Source: a virus. From it: DNA of 32,596 bases. A model generated the notes under the pieces. It ran no database searches, was not told where the DNA came from, and was given only the letters and a program-made list of their open reading frames with translations. The stretch is from positions 1-32,596 of the IMG/VR virus record IMGVR_UViG_3300027733_000141, one strand, 5' to 3'. The stretch's first letter is position 1, and each line of letters begins with the position of its first letter. Made by a program: the position numbers and the translations under genes. Shown here piece by piece: positions 1 to 8,697 of this stretch.

Positions 1-375
1 GACCGACTCATCAAAGAATACGGGGTGGCACCAGACAGCATTGACACAGCTTACCGACTGAGCCATGACTACGAAAGACGCATCAAGTTCCAAGCAGACA
101 TTCAGGATTACGTTGACATGTCAATCTCGTCAACCATCAATCTACCCTCCTGGGGAAGTGCTGGAAACAATGACAAGCGCGTACAGTCTTTTACAGAAAC
201 TCTTGCAAAGTATGCCCCAAGACTGCGAGGTTTCACTTGCTATCCAGACGGAAGCCGAGGCGGACAACCTCTCACGTCCGTACCATACGAAGATGCCATT
301 AAAAGCAAAGACATGATCTTTGATGAAGTTGACATCTGTGAATTCACAGGTCACGGTGGAAGCTGTGGCGTATGA
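1..375 (+). CDS. nrdJ: Class II (adenosylcobalamin-dependent) ribonucleotide reductase, C-terminal end (5' cut by window)
   Basis: The frame is open from base 1, so this is the last 124 residues of a longer protein; the GTG at 25 is not a real start. The end matches the C-terminus of monomeric B12-dependent ribonucleoside-triphosphate reductases: an ISSTINLPSWG segment, then YAPRLRGFTCYPDGSRGGQP, then a Cys-containing tail ending TGHGGSCGV. Class II enzymes reduce ribonucleotides to deoxyribonucleotides using adenosylcobalamin and work with or without oxygen. In a phage this supplies dNTPs for replication and makes the infection depend on host or environmental B12. The gene overlaps the next ORF by ATGA. 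Family assignment is strong; the catalytic core lies outside the window. Confidence 0.9.
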   Translation, partial: DRLIKEYGVAPDSIDTAYRLSHDYERRIKFQADIQDYVDMSISSTINLPSWGSAGNNDKRVQSFTETLAKYAPRLRGFTCYPDGSRGGQPLTSVPYEDAIKSKDMIFDEVDICEFTGHGGSCGV

Positions 376-518
376 GAGTAATTCTTGTAGAAATGATTAA
401 CGGTATTCAACTAGGCATTGAGCATGTTACTGGAGATGACGATGAGGATTATGAAAACCTCATTGCTCTAAACATTTTGTGCTTTAGGTTTATCTTTATG
501 AAAATGAAAGAAGAATAG
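372..518 (+). CDS. Small phage protein of unknown function (48 aa)
   Basis: This short ORF starts at an ATG that overlaps the TGA stop of the reductase gene (ATGA), the usual sign of translational coupling. The product has a hydrophobic N-terminus with MINGIQLGIEH, an acidic centre (GDDDEDYENL) and a hydrophobic C-terminal segment (ALNILCFRFIFM) ending in lysines and glutamates. It is the last gene of its operon: a terminator begins directly after its stop. I do not recognise the family. Confidence 0.6.
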   Translation: MRVILVEMINGIQLGIEHVTGDDDEDYENLIALNILCFRFIFMKMKEE

Positions 519-520
519 GC

Positions 521-565
521 AAAAAAATAGCCCCCTATAGCTGCAAGGCCGTAGGGGGCTTTTTC
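521..565. terminator. Bidirectional rho-independent terminator between convergent operons
   Basis: The arms AGCCCCCTA (529-537) and TAGGGGGCT (552-560) form a perfect 9-bp stem with a 14-nt loop. On the plus strand the stem is followed by TTTTC. On the minus strand it is followed by CTATTTTTTT. It lies exactly between the end of the plus-strand reductase operon and the end of the minus-strand virion operon, so it can stop transcription from both sides. Confidence 0.9.
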
Positions 566-1358
566 ATTTCTGGAAATACTTAGATGCCCAAGTACCCAGT
601 TGTTTAAGTTTATCTGAACCAGAATTAATCATACTGTCTATTGGATCAACCTTTGGCTGTGGAGCTTGAGGCTCAGGATTTAGATTAATCTCTACAGGTT
701 GTCTTGCAGGATTACCATACTTACTGTACATAACTTCTGCTAATGCTTTTGGACTATCGTAATATTCCTTCACAATATCCAAAGCAGAAGCATCCGCTTT
801 AACAGGATAAGCTTCATGTTTGTCTGAAAAACCGTACATATCTCTAATGATGGTTTTACCCTTTTCATTATAAGCCTTGGCACTACCAAAAGTGTTTTTT
901 ACACGATAAGCAGGATCAGTATACATCTTTTCAATAATTTCTTTTGGAGATTCGTAGATGTCTGCAGACTCGCTAGTCTCTTTGGGGTAGTAATCTTTGT
1001 AAGAAAAACTAGTTCTGTCCTTAGTCCTATCGTAGCTTTTTAAACGACTTTTGAGATCTTTTTGCCATTGTGGATAGGTTATAGGAATCTCTTTGTCATC
1101 ATCCCCCGTTACCATACCATAAGGTGTTGTAGCAGGATCGTAGTTCTTTCTTGGCATAGTAGACAGTCTACGTAAATAGTCCTGTTCATCGGCATTACGC
1201 TGATTGGCTCTATTTACAGTAGTTTTAAGAGCAGCAAGTTCTTCCGCTGTTAAGTCTTTTTCTGTAATGGGAGAACGATCTCCCAATACATATCCAGCAA
1301 ATTTTCTAGCGGGCAAAGGAACTGCTTGTTTATAAAGGTCCCCTAATGTATCAGCCAT
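564..1358 (-). CDS. Putative internal virion/ejection-associated protein (264 aa)
   Basis: This is the last gene of the minus-strand late operon; its ATG overlaps the TAA of the 1446-aa protein by one base (TAATG). The product is hydrophilic and highly charged, rich in Tyr, Lys and Asp, with no membrane segment. It carries repeated short units of the type DxYxSPKEIxEKMYTDPxY (about residues 135-153) and YYDSPKALAEVMYSKYG (about residues 198-214), which look like copies of one motif. Position after the large ejection proteins suggests a virion or ejection role, but I recognise no named domain. Confidence 0.65.
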   Translation of the reverse strand: MADTLGDLYKQAVPLPARKFAGYVLGDRSPITEKDLTAEELAALKTTVNRANQRNADEQDYLRRLSTMPRKNYDPATTPYGMVTGDDDKEIPITYPQWQKDLKSRLKSYDRTKDRTSFSYKDYYPKETSESADIYESPKEIIEKMYTDPAYRVKNTFGSAKAYNEKGKTIIRDMYGFSDKHEAYPVKADASALDIVKEYYDSPKALAEVMYSKYGNPARQPVEINLNPEPQAPQPKVDPIDSMINSGSDKLKQLGTWASKYFQK

Positions 1359-4300
1359 TATTCAGCCTCCAAACGGTTACGGAGTCTTGCTGCCTCAATA
1401 AGTTGACGAGCATTAGTTCCATTAGCAGCTTTCAGCATCATGCTTTCTTTGTCAGTCATGGCTTTTTCCATGGCTTTATTGAAGATTTGATCCGTTGTAA
1501 TAGGCTGACCTTTCAGACGTGTGTAGAGCTTGTTCAACTCACCAAATCGTTTCATGTCGCCTTTCATCTGAGCTACCACAGCCATGTTAACAAGTTCTCC
1601 ACCCTTCTCATTATAGAGACGTAGTTCTTTGTTAGCCTGATAGGTTAAGTCACGCTCAACCACCTCACGCTGGCTTTTTAAGCCCGTCATACGACGCAAT
1701 TCAACTTCTTCTGGAGTACGGACAAAGGCTACATCTTTATTACCAATATCGGTTGTTTTAAAGACTCCTACACGGCCTCCAGGACGTTGTTGGTAGGTTA
1801 TACCAGCATTAGCTGGAGCCATCTCGTAAGCACCCTGTACACCGCTAGGCAGGATATTCATAACAGCCTGAGCTGTCTTTTCTCTACTAGTTGGGTCTGC
1901 AAGAGCTTTACCAGCAGAAACTGCTTGTTTAGCTATATCTACCACTGGACCACCTGGGGCCTGTAACATACCACCAACTCCAGGGGCAGCCACACGAGAA
2001 GTAAGTCCTAGTCCCGTTGTCTCAGACAAAGCACCGTAGACAGAACTTCTACCGAAGGTGTCAATAGCCCATGTCTTTGGATCACGGAGGAATGGAGAAT
2101 CTTCCATACTAGCCCACACATCGGCAGGCAAAGCATTGTCTTTAATCCATGTAAACAGTTTGTTGGTGTCTTCTATATAAGGAACACCCATTGCGCCAGC
2201 AGTTAAGTATTGAACTCCTATTGCAGCAAGCAATGGACCATAGTTGCCTTTTGTAGCTTCCCCAATAAAATACGTATATTGGTTGTAGAAGTTCATTGGG
2301 TAAGTTTGCAATGTGTTTAAAGCATTACCTGCTGTACCTAACTTAGAAAACACCATTGGACGTTCTGTTTGGCGATAATCCACCATAGCAGTATTCACAA
2401 GCTCTTCTGCTTTTTGAAATAAAGCAATCTGATCTTTGTACATTCCACTGCTTTTAAGCATATGAGCGTAGGTAGCAAAAGCCACGCCACGAGTAAATGC
2501 GTCAGGAACAGTTAAAGTTTTACTTAATGCATTAGCTGCTTTACCCATTAAACCAAAGTTAGAGGATAGTTGACTTTCATCGTATACAGAACGGGTGGTA
2601 ACACCATTCTCTTCTGCATATAAGAACATGTCTTTAGTAAATTGGTCAGGAAGCTTGTTCATATACTCATGTCCTGTAGACTTGAGGTAGTGAGCAAAGC
2701 CCATAGCCATACCTGTAGGAGCACCAAGCATTACAGCAGTAACTGGATTTCCTTTATACCCTTTAGCACGTAAATCAGTTAAGTAAGGCAAAATGCTACC
2801 AAGCTGAATAAACTGAGCTAACGTAAAGCCAGCAGAAACAGATAACTTATCCAAGATAAAGTAACTCTTAGCTTTACCGATACCGCTACTAAATGCATCA
2901 GAAGTAGTTCCCAATCCTTTACGAAGTGAGTCTTCTATTGCACGAGTTACTTGGGATTGTCCTTGACCTAAAGCATTTTTAAAATACTCACGGGCATACT
3001 TAATGTTGTTAGGTTGCTCATCACGTAACACGGGGTTAGCCAAAACATCTTTAACAATGTCTCCAGCCTTTTGCATTGCAGTCCAATTATAGGCATTCTT
3101 ACCATATTGAATCTGTTCTTCAAAGAAAGCAAGAGATTCGGATAAACCACCATATCCTGGACGGTCTCCAACAAAACCACGGATATTAGATTTCTTTTTA
3201 AAGTGTTTAGTTTGAGCCAGGGTAAACTCAGTTTCCATTACAGTTTGTTCTTCAACAGCTTTTTTTAATGCCAATACAACAGGATCATCGCGACCTGCAA
3301 TGTCTAACATTGTGGTATAAGCACTTTGTAAATCGGTTTTATTTCCCTGCAAGCTAACTGAATGACCCTCAGCATAGTCAACCTTAAGTTCAGGCATTTG
3401 TTTTAATAAAGCCTCAGCTTGAGCTTTAATTCCTAGTTTAGAATCAGAAGCTAAATACCAAGCCAAATGACCATTAGCATCTCTTACTGGCTGACGAAAA
3501 GCTCCTTGCCAACGAGAAGACATGTAAGCTTCTTTAGCAGAAACAAGTGGTTGTCCTTTAGATTGACGAACAGCATTCTGTGCAGCCAATGTATCATCAT
3601 ACATTTCACGTATACGTGAGTAGGCTTCAAGTTGTTTAATAGACAGGTTTTGTTCCAAAATTGTGGAATCAAAAGCCTTATTGCTAAACGCTTCTTTCTT
3701 AAAGATTTCATGCAACTCAACAAGTTCTTTTGAATTCATGCTTCCCAAAGATTTCTCAATTGGAAATATAAAATTACGAATTGCTAAGTCAGCTTTTTTT
3801 GTTTCATTTTGTACAATGCGTCCTACATCACGAATGATAGTAGAATTTGTTTTCATTGCAGTTAATGTAGAACCGCTTTGGAGATAAGTAAATACATTAC
3901 TATCTTTCTCACCAGCAGCTTTCTTAATAATTTGTTCTGCAGGAGTGTTGTCTGGAATAGTTTCACCAGACAATATTTGCTCTGAACGTACAACTTTAAA
4001 TGCGTCAGCTAGTTTGTCAGCAACAGCTTGCCACCCTTCACCCAAGATTTGATTGGCATGTGCCATGGCTTCTGCAAGAGTTTTATACCCAGCATCAAAC
4101 AACGCACGAGCAAAATCCATAACCGCAGGCAATAGTTTACGATTATCAGGCAAAAGATTCATGTCATTCTTAGACATAAGAACGTCTAACAATTGGCCCG
4201 TAGCTTCTTGCAAAGACATACGTTCAGTCATGGCCTCAGAAATAGGACCAATTTTGTTTAATGCTTTAGTAGCAGCAGCCTTTTCTTGTGGAGTTAAATC

Positions 4301-5698
4301 ACCCCAGTTTCTATGAGAAGTACTTTGCAAAATGGCATGAGCACCAAACAAATCACCTTGACCACCACCAGGATGGTTTAAATAATCTTGATAAGCAGCC
4401 TTCATATCTTCAGGAAGTTTGTATGCTGTACCAGGTTCTTTAGCTAAGTTCTGTAATGTTTCTTTAAACTCATTAAAAGAGAATGGACGAACACCTTCTG
4501 GTGTCTGTGCAAACACTTCTTCATATGCACGATGCATATTAGCATGAGGTTCAAACAAAGAAGCTTGTTCACCTGCGCCAGCAGCTTGTGCCAGTTCAGA
4601 ATCACGTCGTTGACGTTCTACCTTGGCTGCTTCTTCTTGTGCTGATAGATGTTCTTGATAACCTGTAGGAGCAGCTTCTCTACGCTGCAGTTCAGCAGCA
4701 TTGAGTTCTGGTCTAGCTTGACGAGCAACATCAAACTCCATTTGCTTTTGACGTTCATCAAGAATGTCTTGAGCAGCACGTTGTTCAGGAGTAGAGCGCT
4801 CTGCTGTTAAGTCCTTAGCCATTTGACTCATAGGAGTAAACTCTTCTGCAGGAGCAAAAGGTTCTCCACCCAAGTCCCGTGTCATACGGTTCATTGGAGA
4901 CTCTTTAGTCATACCAGCAAACTGTTCAGGCAAACCCGTTGGAGCAGTGGACACATCCAAATCTTTTTGCTGTTGTTCCATAGCATCTGCTTTAGATTTG
5001 GCAGCTGTGGGTGCTTCAAAACGACCCATAAATTTACGACCAAAAGCCGTAGGATTGGTTGCTACACCTTGAACAACAGAAGCCATAGCTATATGAGCTG
5101 GGTCTAAAGGTTGTCCACTTAAAAGCTGAGAACCAGCTTCAATGCCACCACCAATACCACCCATAGCTAAACGCTGTGCGCCAGCACCCATAATTTGTTT
5201 ACCAGCAGCATCTACAATGGGAGCTACCGCTCCTGGACGAAATGCTAACAAGTTAGGAGCAAGTCTACCAGCAAAAGATAGGTTAGGATTTTGTTGTGTT
5301 TCAAGTTCACGTTGCTGTTTACCAAAGCCAAAACGCTCTTTCATGGTTTCAGGAACTAGTGATGTGGCAGCTTCCTGCATTTTTTCAACAGCAGTAGAAC
5401 CACCATAAGCACCAGTTAAACCTAAACCAAGGGCTGTAACAGGTCCCAAAACGGGACCAGCTACTGGCACAGCAGATGCTCCAGCAATTAAAGGAGCACC
5501 ATAGGATATAGCAGCAACACCACCAGCCAATCCACCTAATGATGGGAGAGTGCTTTCAACAGCAGACTTACCAAAAGCGGCTGTACCACTGGTTTGTTGT
5601 TTTGATACGTGGGCGTATGCCTCCTCAATATCAGCTTCTGTAGGAGGCGTATCAAACGTTACAGAAAGACCGTTATCAAATTTTACGTTATAGCCCAT
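1358..5698 (-). CDS. Large internal virion (DNA-ejection) protein, 1446 aa
   Basis: This is the largest gene in the window. The N-terminus is a short beta-type module (GYNVKFDNGLSVTFDTPP), followed by a Gly/Ala-rich hydrophobic stretch (about residues 45-110) that could insert into a membrane. Next come a Gln/Glu/Ala-rich helical region (about 230-380) and a long helical C-terminal half. The part around residues 1000-1200 (YPMNFYNQYTYFIGEATKG and following) resembles the large polyvalent-protein-associated helical domains, possibly LPD38, seen in phage ejection proteins; that match is from memory. I see no clear lysozyme or transglycosylase motif. Size and place at the end of the virion operon fit a T7 gp16-like ejectosome component that enters the cell with the DNA. 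Confidence 0.75.
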   Translation of the reverse strand: MGYNVKFDNGLSVTFDTPPTEADIEEAYAHVSKQQTSGTAAFGKSAVESTLPSLGGLAGGVAAISYGAPLIAGASAVPVAGPVLGPVTALGLGLTGAYGGSTAVEKMQEAATSLVPETMKERFGFGKQQRELETQQNPNLSFAGRLAPNLLAFRPGAVAPIVDAAGKQIMGAGAQRLAMGGIGGGIEAGSQLLSGQPLDPAHIAMASVVQGVATNPTAFGRKFMGRFEAPTAAKSKADAMEQQQKDLDVSTAPTGLPEQFAGMTKESPMNRMTRDLGGEPFAPAEEFTPMSQMAKDLTAERSTPEQRAAQDILDERQKQMEFDVARQARPELNAAELQRREAAPTGYQEHLSAQEEAAKVERQRRDSELAQAAGAGEQASLFEPHANMHRAYEEVFAQTPEGVRPFSFNEFKETLQNLAKEPGTAYKLPEDMKAAYQDYLNHPGGGQGDLFGAHAILQSTSHRNWGDLTPQEKAAATKALNKIGPISEAMTERMSLQEATGQLLDVLMSKNDMNLLPDNRKLLPAVMDFARALFDAGYKTLAEAMAHANQILGEGWQAVADKLADAFKVVRSEQILSGETIPDNTPAEQIIKKAAGEKDSNVFTYLQSGSTLTAMKTNSTIIRDVGRIVQNETKKADLAIRNFIFPIEKSLGSMNSKELVELHEIFKKEAFSNKAFDSTILEQNLSIKQLEAYSRIREMYDDTLAAQNAVRQSKGQPLVSAKEAYMSSRWQGAFRQPVRDANGHLAWYLASDSKLGIKAQAEALLKQMPELKVDYAEGHSVSLQGNKTDLQSAYTTMLDIAGRDDPVVLALKKAVEEQTVMETEFTLAQTKHFKKKSNIRGFVGDRPGYGGLSESLAFFEEQIQYGKNAYNWTAMQKAGDIVKDVLANPVLRDEQPNNIKYAREYFKNALGQGQSQVTRAIEDSLRKGLGTTSDAFSSGIGKAKSYFILDKLSVSAGFTLAQFIQLGSILPYLTDLRAKGYKGNPVTAVMLGAPTGMAMGFAHYLKSTGHEYMNKLPDQFTKDMFLYAEENGVTTRSVYDESQLSSNFGLMGKAANALSKTLTVPDAFTRGVAFATYAHMLKSSGMYKDQIALFQKAEELVNTAMVDYRQTERPMVFSKLGTAGNALNTLQTYPMNFYNQYTYFIGEATKGNYGPLLAAIGVQYLTAGAMGVPYIEDTNKLFTWIKDNALPADVWASMEDSPFLRDPKTWAIDTFGRSSVYGALSETTGLGLTSRVAAPGVGGMLQAPGGPVVDIAKQAVSAGKALADPTSREKTAQAVMNILPSGVQGAYEMAPANAGITYQQRPGGRVGVFKTTDIGNKDVAFVRTPEEVELRRMTGLKSQREVVERDLTYQANKELRLYNEKGGELVNMAVVAQMKGDMKRFGELNKLYTRLKGQPITTDQIFNKAMEKAMTDKESMMLKAANGTNARQLIEAARLRNRLEAE

Positions 5699-5710
5699 AG
5701 AAATCCTCGA

Positions 5711-6676
5711 TTATTGAGTCGGAGTTACAGTGAATTTTGCACCACTTTTTGTTGTACCAGAAACAGGTCCAGCAGGAGCTGCTGAAGATGCTGGAGGAGC
5801 AGGAGCATTTGGAAAACCACCGCCACCCATAACCATTTGCAATGCTTGTAATTTTTGTGCTGCTTGAGCATCACCCGCAGCAGCACTTTTTTGCAGATCT
5901 TTAATATTAGCTTCTTTAGAAAGAGCTTCTAAACGAGTTGCTTCTTCTGTATCGCCACGTAAACGTGCTTTAGCAGCATGATTACCATACACAACAGATT
6001 GTGCTTGATATGTTCTAGCGGCAGACAAGTCTTGCTGTAAAGTCTTTTCAAGATTAGCTTTTTCTTGGGCAAGTTTTGCTTTAGCAGCTTCACGCATACC
6101 TTCAACAGTAACTTGATTTTTACCTTGTTCTTTAATTCCATCAATGTGTGAACGGTAAGCAGCACCTTGCTGAATGATTTTATTTCTAAAAGCATCTAAA
6201 GCTTGTGGCAGTTTATCAGGAGGAATCTGTGAGGTTTGCTGCCAAATGCTTTTAACGGCAGGATCGTTAGTATCAATACCATTTTGCTGAGCAAAGTTGG
6301 CAAGCCATGCATGACGAGCAGGAGGAGGTATGTTAGCTAACTGTGCAGCAGCAACTCCCATTAGTTGGCTATAAGCATCTGCTTTTTTAACAGCACCTTC
6401 CAGTTTACCAATGGTTAAATCAAACTTACCTTTTTCAAGTTCTACAGCACCCTTTTCAATGTCTTGAGCGCCTTTATCAAGACCCTGTTTTTTGCTCTGA
6501 AGTTCTAAAGGATGCAGTTCTGCTTGTTGAGAGGTACGCTGCATAATGTCTGCCATCTGTGCTTGACGATAGGCTTCTTGTGATTTCTGTTCGTTTGCAG
6601 CTTGAGCCATTTGTGAGCCAGCTACTACAGCTCCGCCCATTGGTCCCAAGTTTTGAAACATTGAGGATAAATCCAT
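5711..6676 (-). CDS. Putative internal virion/ejection protein (321 aa, coiled coil)
   Basis: The N-terminus (MDLSSMFQNLGPMGGAVVAG) is hydrophobic and Gly-rich. It is followed by long Gln/Ala/Lys/Glu-rich helices, with probable coiled coil around residues 25-80 and 180-270, and a Pro/Ala-rich linker near the C-terminus before a short TKSGAKFTVTPTQ tail. This hydrophobic-start, helical-body layout is common in podovirus ejection proteins. It sits directly upstream of the 1446-aa protein with a 12-base gap. The assignment rests on composition and position, not on a recognised domain. Confidence 0.65.
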   Translation of the reverse strand: MDLSSMFQNLGPMGGAVVAGSQMAQAANEQKSQEAYRQAQMADIMQRTSQQAELHPLELQSKKQGLDKGAQDIEKGAVELEKGKFDLTIGKLEGAVKKADAYSQLMGVAAAQLANIPPPARHAWLANFAQQNGIDTNDPAVKSIWQQTSQIPPDKLPQALDAFRNKIIQQGAAYRSHIDGIKEQGKNQVTVEGMREAAKAKLAQEKANLEKTLQQDLSAARTYQAQSVVYGNHAAKARLRGDTEEATRLEALSKEANIKDLQKSAAAGDAQAAQKLQALQMVMGGGGFPNAPAPPASSAAPAGPVSGTTKSGAKFTVTPTQ

Positions 6677-6686
6677 ATACTATCCT

Positions 6687-7748
6687 TTATTTAGACATTG
6701 CGTACAAAGTAGCAAGTGTAGCAGGAGTGTTCATCATACCGTAACGATTACCTAAACCTAAATTAGCCAAGGAGTTTTGACCACTTTGCATACCAGTTAA
6801 AGCATTAGTTTTATATTTAGCTATGGCACCTGCAAGTTCATTTGCACGGGTTCCATATTGACTGTTACGTCCAGCTTTAGCATCTGCACGAGCCATTTGC
6901 TGTTGTAACAAATTGTATTCAGGAGAACCAGGAGCATACATGTTATTAATGTCTGCACGGTTTTGATTGTACATACCTTCTTGTGCTTTAGCCATTTTGT
7001 TCTTGGCATACATGTCATACAAACTAGCAGCACCATAGATGGTAGGAATTGGTTTCTCTTTAGCAAAGTCATAAGCTTTGCTAGCCATATTAGCTAAACT
7101 AAAAGGTGATTCTACACCAGGCATAGCAGGACCGCTATTAAAAGCGGGCATCATGTCTTGTATACCAGAATAATCTAAAGGAGCAGAACTTCCCATAGAA
7201 CTGGTTACAGCATTATTTAATACTTGTTGTGTTTCAGGGGCAGCAGATAATGGTAAACTACGAGTAGTTAAAGGTCCTTCTGTTACAGGGGGGAAATTAC
7301 TAGCTCCACTACTTCCTAATGTTTCTGGAAGAGCTTGAGGAGTCATGTCTCCACCTGCAGGAATACCATCAAATGTTCCAATGTTATTTTCAAGTCCTGG
7401 AACTGCGTTACCAGTAATAGAGGCTACGTCTGCAGCACTGCTAGCATATGGGGCAAACGCTTCTGCAAACTGAGAACCAGCAAGAGTGTCTAAACCTCCA
7501 AGAGATTCAAGATAACCTAAGCCTCCTGCTCCTCCTAATCCTGCCATACCAGCGGTTCCTAGACCACCAGCAGTAAGTCCTCCACCAGCACCTGTAGCTG
7601 CCATATCACCAAGGAAAGCTCCACCACCTGCTGCCTCAGCAGCACCCAAGCCAGCTAAACCTTCTCCTGCACCAGTAGCAAGCATGTCTCCAAGAAACAT
7701 TTCTCCAGCACCAGCTTCTAGCAATAACGGTTCAAATCCTGTACACAT
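6687..7748 (-). CDS. Putative internal virion protein (353 aa, Gly/Ala-rich N-terminus)
   Basis: The first 90 residues are strongly Gly/Ala/Leu-rich and contain an imperfect duplication, FLGDMLATGAGEGL then FLGDMAATGAGGGL. The middle is low-complexity Ser/Pro/Gly. The last 130 residues are helical and Gln/Met/Asn-rich (NKMAKAQEGMYNQNRADINN onward). The MCTGFEPLL start resembles many podovirus proteins of the T7 gp14 position, where a hydrophobic internal protein begins the ejection set. It overlaps the GNAT gene stop by one base. Function is inferred from composition and gene order. Confidence 0.65.
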   Translation of the reverse strand: MCTGFEPLLLEAGAGEMFLGDMLATGAGEGLAGLGAAEAAGGGAFLGDMAATGAGGGLTAGGLGTAGMAGLGGAGGLGYLESLGGLDTLAGSQFAEAFAPYASSAADVASITGNAVPGLENNIGTFDGIPAGGDMTPQALPETLGSSGASNFPPVTEGPLTTRSLPLSAAPETQQVLNNAVTSSMGSSAPLDYSGIQDMMPAFNSGPAMPGVESPFSLANMASKAYDFAKEKPIPTIYGAASLYDMYAKNKMAKAQEGMYNQNRADINNMYAPGSPEYNLLQQQMARADAKAGRNSQYGTRANELAGAIAKYKTNALTGMQSGQNSLANLGLGNRYGMMNTPATLATLYAMSK

Positions 7749-8206
7749 TATGCAATCTCCTTATTGAATACGTATCCCATAGCATTATATCCTAAACGGG
7801 TATACATACCCTGTACCTTGTCCATATTAATACCAGTCGTGTGACCGATGACGATTGAGGTTGCTTTGTTGTCTTTAGACCACTTTTCAAAGTTCTTGAA
7901 TAAGCGGACAAACAAAATAGAACCACGATGTTCTGGCTTTATAAACATTGCCATGTCGCCTGCTGTAAGCTCATCAGAGAAGTATTGCTCACTAATTCTA
8001 CCAAGGATGCCACCTTCAATAACACCGTTGTTTTTAGAATACGTTAAATACATCCTATTAGGATGAGCTTTAGTAGCCAACAAAATCTTGCTCATCTTAG
8101 AGCGGTCAAACTTTTTGTTTTTAAAATGAGGAGATTCTTGGTGCATTTGCTCAGAAATGTCCAAGAGTTGTTGTAAGTCCTCATCCATAAGATGTGTATA
8201 AATCAT
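7748..8206 (-). CDS. GNAT-family N-acetyltransferase
   Basis: The 152-aa length and pattern fit the GNAT fold: an N-terminal helix pair, a strand with GGILGRISE (about residues 65-73), the core strand AGDMAMFIKPEHRGSILFVR (about 82-101) with an acetyl-CoA-loop-like RGS, and a C-terminal GMYTRLGYNAMGYVFNKEI typical of the last GNAT strands. Such enzymes transfer an acetyl group to an amine; the substrate cannot be told here. Many podovirus operons carry one beside the ejection proteins. It overlaps the upstream gene by 4 bases. Confidence 0.75.
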   Translation of the reverse strand: MIYTHLMDEDLQQLLDISEQMHQESPHFKNKKFDRSKMSKILLATKAHPNRMYLTYSKNNGVIEGGILGRISEQYFSDELTAGDMAMFIKPEHRGSILFVRLFKNFEKWSKDNKATSIVIGHTTGINMDKVQGMYTRLGYNAMGYVFNKEIA

Positions 8207-8697
8207 GTTAAGAGTACCGATTTCATTGTACCACCATCATTGGTCCAGAGTTTAACTAAACCAGAGGTTGTATTTTTATACACAGCCGCTTTACTAGCAG
8301 CAATGTCGGAAGTAGTTGGATCACTAGACAAACTTTGAACGGCTAACAAATTAGCTGAACCTGTAGTATTTTGATTCCAAGTTGGAACTGTTCCTGTAAG
8401 TCCACTATAAGCAACATTAGTTGCTGTAGCAGCATTACCAGAGATGTTAGGAAGGGCTGTTACATTTGCTGCTTCAGCAGAAGAAATGTGATATTGTCCT
8501 GTACCTAATATACTAGTTAACAGTCCGTGGTTTTTATTCTGTAAGTCCGCAATTGAACTGCCAGCTTTGTTGACAAGGTCCCAAGAAACAGAACCATTAG
8601 TATTAAGAAGAACGTAGAGTTGGTTATACCATGCTGTCCAAGCAAAGTCACCAGCTCCAGCCCTTGTTGGTGGTGGGGGTAGTCCTCCGCCAGCCAT
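8203..8697 (-). CDS. Putative virion appendage/fibre protein (164 aa)
   Basis: The Gly/Pro-rich start (MAGGGLPPPPTRAG) is followed by a short helical part with FAWTAWYNQLYVLLN. The rest is a Ser/Thr/Asn/Gly-rich body containing SGNAATATNVAYSGLTGTVP, a repeat type common in phage fibres. The C-terminus reads VYKNTTSGLVKLWTNDGGTM, like tail-fibre head domains that begin new beta modules. It lies between the gp10-like tail factor and the GNAT gene and shares bases with both. It is probably a tail-associated structural protein. Confidence 0.6.
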   Translation of the reverse strand: MAGGGLPPPPTRAGAGDFAWTAWYNQLYVLLNTNGSVSWDLVNKAGSSIADLQNKNHGLLTSILGTGQYHISSAEAANVTALPNISGNAATATNVAYSGLTGTVPTWNQNTTGSANLLAVQSLSSDPTTSDIAASKAAVYKNTTSGLVKLWTNDGGTMKSVLLT

